DNA of 64,000 nucleotides, taken from assembly GCA_017983515.1 (NCBI GenBank), contig JAGOBF010000002.1, positions 62,001 to 126,000 on the forward strand. The letters run 5' to 3'. Numbering within the stretch: position 1 is the first letter of the stretch; each line of letters opens with the position of its first letter. Position numbers and translations under genes: made by a program. The notes beneath the pieces are model-generated. The model did not search any database, was not told the DNA's origin, and worked only from the letters and a program-made list of their open reading frames with translations. This DNA is from Promineifilum sp. GTDB lineage: Bacteria; Chloroflexota; Anaerolineae; Promineifilales; Promineifilaceae. Below, in pieces: positions 60,480 to 64,000 of the stretch.

Positions 60480-62243
60480 ATGGGTGAATTCGCAATCGAT
60501 GGGCTGAAGCCCACCAAGCACCGCTCGGCAAACAGATGGGTTCTATCTCATCTGCGGCGGCAGTGGCAATTGTTTATCGTCATGTCTGTTGGCGCTTTCG
60601 GCAATGCCGTGCTGGCGGCCGTTATGCCCATTCTGATCGGTATCGCCTTCGATGCCGCGCTGGCCTCGCCGCCTAACCTCAATACCATTGGCATGGCCGC
60701 GCTGGGCATTATCGCCAGCCAAACGCTGCGGGCCATTCTGCAACTGGGGCGTAACTTCGCCAGTTCCGTTATCGGTGAGCGCCTGGAACGGGATACCCGC
60801 CATGAGCTTTACGTCAGCTTGCTGGGCAAGAGCATGACCTTTCATGACCTCCAACCGGTCGGTGACACGATGGCCAGGGCCACAAATGACGTGCGCGAGC
60901 TCAATCTGATGATGTATCCAGGGGTTAACCTGGTGGTTGGCTCGGCCAACTTCATGATCATGCCTCTCCTGCTGGCGCCGCGCTACCACTGGCAATTGAT
61001 GTTGGCCCCGCTTTTCTTTATAGTGACCTATGTGTTGGCTCTGGGTCAGTACATGAACGTGCTCTCCCGCATTGCCGACCGGGTGCGGCTGACTTTCGGT
61101 GTGTTGAACGCACGGCTGGCTGAGGCAATCGACGGGATCGAGATGGTGAAATCCACGGCGCAGGAGGCGGCCGAAGTCGAACGATTCGAGCACAATGCCC
61201 ATGCTTTTCGCGATGCGACCGTGGCCCAAGGGCGCGAGGAAGCCAAATTCCTGCCCCTGTTGTTGTTGGGTATCACGGAGGGCATCGGTTTTGCCCATGC
61301 CATGCTGCTTCTGCAGGCTGGGCAGCTTCAGGTGGGCGATGTTGTCGCCTATATGGGCCTTCTGTCGCTCTTTGGATTTCCCACCAATATCTCCCTGATG
61401 GCCTATTCGCGGGTGTCGCTGGGCATGGCCGGAGCCAGGCGCATCCTGGAGTTGATCAATACCGAGACCGATCTGCATGAGAATGCCGACGGATATGCCG
61501 AAAGCATCGAGGGGGAAATACGATTCGAGAATGTGACGTTCGGCTACGTGCCCGAAGTGGATGTACTGAGCGAGGTATCGTTCGCCGTGCGGCCGGGGCA
61601 GACGGTTGCCGTCGTGGGACAGACCGGCGCGGGCAAGAGCACCCTGACCAAGTTAATTAACCGGACCTATGACGTGAACGAGGGCCGCGTATTGGTCGAT
61701 GGGGTAGATGTGCGTGACTGGAGCCTGGCCGCATTGCGCCGCCAAATCTCGATTATCGAGCAGGACATCTTCCTGTTCTCGCGAACCGTTGCCCAGAACA
61801 TCGCCTTTGGCGCGCCGGGAGCCGATCAGGAAGCGATTGAGGCAGCCGCGCGCGCGGCTCAGGCCCACGAATTCATCCTTGGCTTCGAAGATGGTTATGA
61901 GACGGTCGTCGGCGAGCGTGGTGTTACCCTCTCTGGTGGACAGCGCCAGCGCATTGCCCTGGCGCGGGCATTTCTGACCCATCCGCGCATCCTTGTGCTC
62001 GACGATTCAACCAGCGCCGTCGATAGCGAGACGGAAGATCAAATTCAGCGCGCCATTCGGCACGCTTCGGCAAACCGAACCACGTTTCTCATCACCCACC
62101 GCTTGTCGCAGATACGATGGGCCGATCTGGTGTTGGTGTTACGCAAGGGACGTCTGGAGGCGGTGGGCGATCATCAGACCTTGATGGAAACATCGCCGGC
62201 CTATCGACTCATTTTTGAGCAGTACGAGCTATCCGACGGCTAG
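60480..62243 (+). CDS. ABC exporter (half-transporter, probable homodimer)
   Basis: Six transmembrane helices in the first ~310 residues, NBD from ~340: Walker A VGQTGAGKSTLTK (~379), signature LSGGQRQRIALARAF and switch His FLITHRLSQ. Walker B is ILVLDDSTSAVD with Asp in the place of the catalytic Glu. Since no partner gene follows, an altered but functional homodimer or a pairing with another half is possible. The substrate is unknown; an inter-helix region at ~150-220 gives no hint. Followed after 7 bp by a small gene. Confidence 0.88.
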   Translation: MGEFAIDGLKPTKHRSANRWVLSHLRRQWQLFIVMSVGAFGNAVLAAVMPILIGIAFDAALASPPNLNTIGMAALGIIASQTLRAILQLGRNFASSVIGERLERDTRHELYVSLLGKSMTFHDLQPVGDTMARATNDVRELNLMMYPGVNLVVGSANFMIMPLLLAPRYHWQLMLAPLFFIVTYVLALGQYMNVLSRIADRVRLTFGVLNARLAEAIDGIEMVKSTAQEAAEVERFEHNAHAFRDATVAQGREEAKFLPLLLLGITEGIGFAHAMLLLQAGQLQVGDVVAYMGLLSLFGFPTNISLMAYSRVSLGMAGARRILELINTETDLHENADGYAESIEGEIRFENVTFGYVPEVDVLSEVSFAVRPGQTVAVVGQTGAGKSTLTKLINRTYDVNEGRVLVDGVDVRDWSLAALRRQISIIEQDIFLFSRTVAQNIAFGAPGADQEAIEAAARAAQAHEFILGFEDGYETVVGERGVTLSGGQRQRIALARAFLTHPRILVLDDSTSAVDSETEDQIQRAIRHASANRTTFLITHRLSQIRWADLVLVLRKGRLEAVGDHQTLMETSPAYRLIFEQYELSDG

Positions 62244-62250
62244 GAGAAGT

Positions 62251-62478
62251 ATGGCGCCACTCGTATACTACTGCCGCTGGCGAGGAGCCAAGCTTCGATT
62301 GCAAGGTCGTGATGGTCACCAGGTATGGGGTTGGCTGGCGTTTCCAAAGGAGGATGGTGGAGATTCCATCCCTTTCCAATTCGATACGAATACCTGGGAA
62401 CTAGCGTTGGGCGAGGGCGAGCGGATGGAGCATTATCAATTGGATGAGATGGGCGTTGTCGTGCCTGCCGGCTCCTGA
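62251..62478 (+). CDS. hypothetical protein, 75 aa
   Basis: Begins at ATG 62251, 7 bp after the ABC exporter stop, with GGAG in between (overlapping the stop region), giving translational coupling. Content: YYCRWRGAKLRLQGRDGHQVWGWLAFP, WELALGEGERMEHYQ; probably a small beta-barrel fold, with no membrane helix and no family recognised. The upstream in-frame ATG at 62215 lies inside the exporter and is rejected. Confidence 0.65.
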   Translation: MAPLVYYCRWRGAKLRLQGRDGHQVWGWLAFPKEDGGDSIPFQFDTNTWELALGEGERMEHYQLDEMGVVVPAGS

Positions 62479-62485
62479 TTGCCGC

Positions 62486-64000
62486 CTATGACCAGTGCCG
62501 GCGCTCAACCTTGAGCACCTTGCGCAAATTCCCAAGTTTGGTCATCAGCCAGTTGAGTTGATTGATGTCGGCCACCTCAGCGATCAGATAAACAGTCATC
62601 AGATTATCCGAGGTTACCAGCTTGGTCTTGGGCACGTTGATCTGCTGGCCGCGCAACGTGGAGACCAGGTCTTCGATGAGCGTGCCACGCCGAAAGGCGG
62701 TAACAACGATCGGGATAGGATACCGTTCATCTTCCGTTCCCCACTCGACCTCGATAAATCGTTCTGTATCCCGGATGTTCTGTAATTGGTCGCAGTTTTG
62801 CGAGTGGATGCTGACGCCTTGGCCGCGCGTGATGTAGCCAATGATAGGATCGGGCGGCAGTGGATTGCAGCATCCGGCAAAGCGAGTATATAAACCTTCG
62901 ACGCCGCGAACCGTTAGGCCCTTCCGCTTGGGAGAAGGGGGTTTGAACAGCGGCAGCAGTTCTTCGTCCTCGGCGCGCAAGGACTGCTGCATCAGGGCGA
63001 TGGCGCCCGTGATTTTGACGGCGTGAATATCCCCGAAGCCGACCTTGGACAAGAATTCATCCAGGTTATTGAACTTGAGCGCCCGGCCGATGTCCTCGAC
63101 GGTGAAAACATCGGTTAAGCCCAGACGTTTCAGCTCGCGCTGGACGACCTCTCGCCCCTGAGCGATATTTTGCGCGCGCTCCTGTTGCCGGAACCATTGG
63201 CGGATCTTGCTGCGGGTGCGCGAGCTTCCGGTGTATCCCAGACTGGGACTCATCCAGTCACGACTTGGCCCGCCTCGCTTACCCTCGATGATCTCGACTT
63301 TGTCGCCGGACTGTAGCTGGTAATCGATCCCTACCGGTTTGCCGTTGACCCGCGCTCCACGACAACGGTGGCCCAGTTCGGTATGGATTTGATAGGCGTA
63401 GTCGATTGGCGTCGAACCGGCCGCCAGGTCGATTACTTGCCCGGTAGGGGTGTAGACGTGGATTCGCTCATCCGGTTTATCGACTTCGATGAAGTCCTCG
63501 CCGTCTTCCTCGTCTTCCTGGAGATTCACGAGTAAGTCGCGAAGATTCTGGATTTGTTTTTGGGCGGCCGAGCTGACTACGTTTTGCTCCTTATAGGCCC
63601 AGTGAGCGGCGATGCCGCGCTCGGCTTCTTCGTGCATTCGCAACGTGCGGATTTGCACTTCCAGAACCTGCTTCGTTTCCGAATTGATGACCGCCGTATG
63701 CAGGGACTTATAGCCGTTGGCCTTGGGCGAGGCGATGTAGTCGTCGAATTCGCCTTGAATCGGCGTCCACAGGTTGTGGACAGCGCCTAATACTTGATAG
63801 CATAAATCGCGCTCCAGATCCTCCCGCTCCTTTTTGGCTCTGGCGATTTGCCGTTTGTTAGCGGGCGTGTGAGGCTTGTCGTTTTCGTCCTTGGACGTTG
63901 CCGCCTCCTGCGGCTCGATAATGACGCGGATAGCCTCGATGTCGTAGATCTTGCTGACGTCCTTTACCCCCAGGCCCTTGCGCTGCATTTTTCGATAGAT
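62486..64000 (-). CDS. relA: bifunctional or synthetase (p)ppGpp enzyme RelA/SpoT, N-terminus outside window
   Basis: The 3' part of a Rel/SpoT protein. Visible are the synthetase domain with YKSLHTAVI and EVQIRTLRMHEEAERGIAAHWAYK, the TGS domain (VYTPTGQVIDLAAGSTPIDYAYQIHTELGHRCRGARVNG), the helical/zinc-finger region (CCNPLPPDPIIGYITRGQGVSIHSQNC) and an ACT domain at the end. The N-terminal HD hydrolase domain lies beyond the right edge. An insert of about 30 charged residues (EPQEAATSKDENDK... to ERDL) sits within the synthetase domain. Makes and possibly degrades the stringent-response alarmone. Its stop lies 7 bp from the convergent small gene. Confidence 0.92.
   Translation of the reverse strand: MYRKMQRKGLGVKDVSKIYDIEAIRVIIEPQEAATSKDENDKPHTPANKRQIARAKKEREDLERDLCYQVLGAVHNLWTPIQGEFDDYIASPKANGYKSLHTAVINSETKQVLEVQIRTLRMHEEAERGIAAHWAYKEQNVVSSAAQKQIQNLRDLLVNLQEDEEDGEDFIEVDKPDERIHVYTPTGQVIDLAAGSTPIDYAYQIHTELGHRCRGARVNGKPVGIDYQLQSGDKVEIIEGKRGGPSRDWMSPSLGYTGSSRTRSKIRQWFRQQERAQNIAQGREVVQRELKRLGLTDVFTVEDIGRALKFNNLDEFLSKVGFGDIHAVKITGAIALMQQSLRAEDEELLPLFKPPSPKRKGLTVRGVEGLYTRFAGCCNPLPPDPIIGYITRGQGVSIHSQNCDQLQNIRDTERFIEVEWGTEDERYPIPIVVTAFRRGTLIEDLVSTLRGQQINVPKTKLVTSDNLMTVYLIAEVADINQLNWLMTKLGNLRKVLKVERRHWS

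Noticed and set aside
60420-60480. CRISPR array
   Set aside because: Only one repeat-like end is present, with no second copy, spacers or cas genes.

Overview
The window is 64 kb of GC-rich (roughly 60% by eye), densely coded chromosome that looks like a member of the phylum Chloroflexota, probably an Anaerolineae-type lineage. This is inferred from the gene mix (long-form HisG with a one-gene-per-step his operon, a transaldolase/glucose-6-phosphate isomerase fusion, a single-membrane type YidC without a large N-terminal domain, DUF2723 and FG-GAP surface proteins) and from the abundance of GGCCG/CGGCC words. It is not proven, because no rRNA gene is present. I see no insertion sequence, integrase, prophage or CRISPR array. 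Almost everything is core metabolism and housekeeping, so the novelty lies in regulation and in decayed or divergent genes.

Layout: 2-1539 holds the tail of an M24 peptidase and two small unknown genes. 1689-8776 is a complete-looking histidine operon (hisG-D-C-B-H-A-F-I-E, mostly 4-bp ATGA/GTGA overlaps). It is preceded by a promoter, a 28-codon leader ORF with four consecutive His codons and an intrinsic terminator, together a classical ribosome-mediated attenuator. A large DUF2723 membrane protein follows. 11736-13671 carries four tRNA genes around tilS, one of them a CAU-anticodon tRNA that may be the TilS substrate. thyA-folA, a PaaG-like crotonase, a membrane-anchored PP2C-like/beta-propeller protein, alanine dehydrogenase, an SDR protein, leucyl aminopeptidase, a YbdK-like ligase, an amidohydrolase, a methyltransferase, obgE, a DUF177 protein and rdgB fill 13.7-29.6 kb. 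30.4-35.7 kb holds a MurA-type gene (active-site Cys replaced by Asp) and the rpmH-rnpA-yidD-(BamB-like lipoprotein)-yidC-jag operon, itself headed by a promoter and a leader terminator. 35.8-41.4 kb on the minus strand contains two sugar-nucleotide epimerases and a phosphorylated serine pathway cluster (phosphatase, class V aminotransferase, serA). folD and a small membrane protein follow.

42.9-46.7 kb encodes a heterodimeric ABC exporter with one degenerate ATP site. 46.7-49.5 kb is a Tal-Pgi fusion whose transaldolase half has lost its catalytic Lys and Asp. 49.8-50.4 kb is a deletion scar: an ECF sigma factor lacking region 4 joined to the out-of-frame last ~57 codons of what looks like an ABC-2 permease. 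Then come a conserved unknown protein, an esterase, an M20 peptidase, scpB, a pseudouridine synthase, cmk, a DUF512 radical-SAM-like protein, a 1063-residue FG-GAP/RTX/Ig-like surface protein, a third ABC exporter and the 3' part of relA/spoT, which runs off the right edge.

The best candidates for a second look are the his attenuator, the rpmH leader terminator, the Tal pseudoenzyme domain, the sigma/permease scar and the tilS-tRNA(CAU) arrangement. No clearly new multi-gene system was found.
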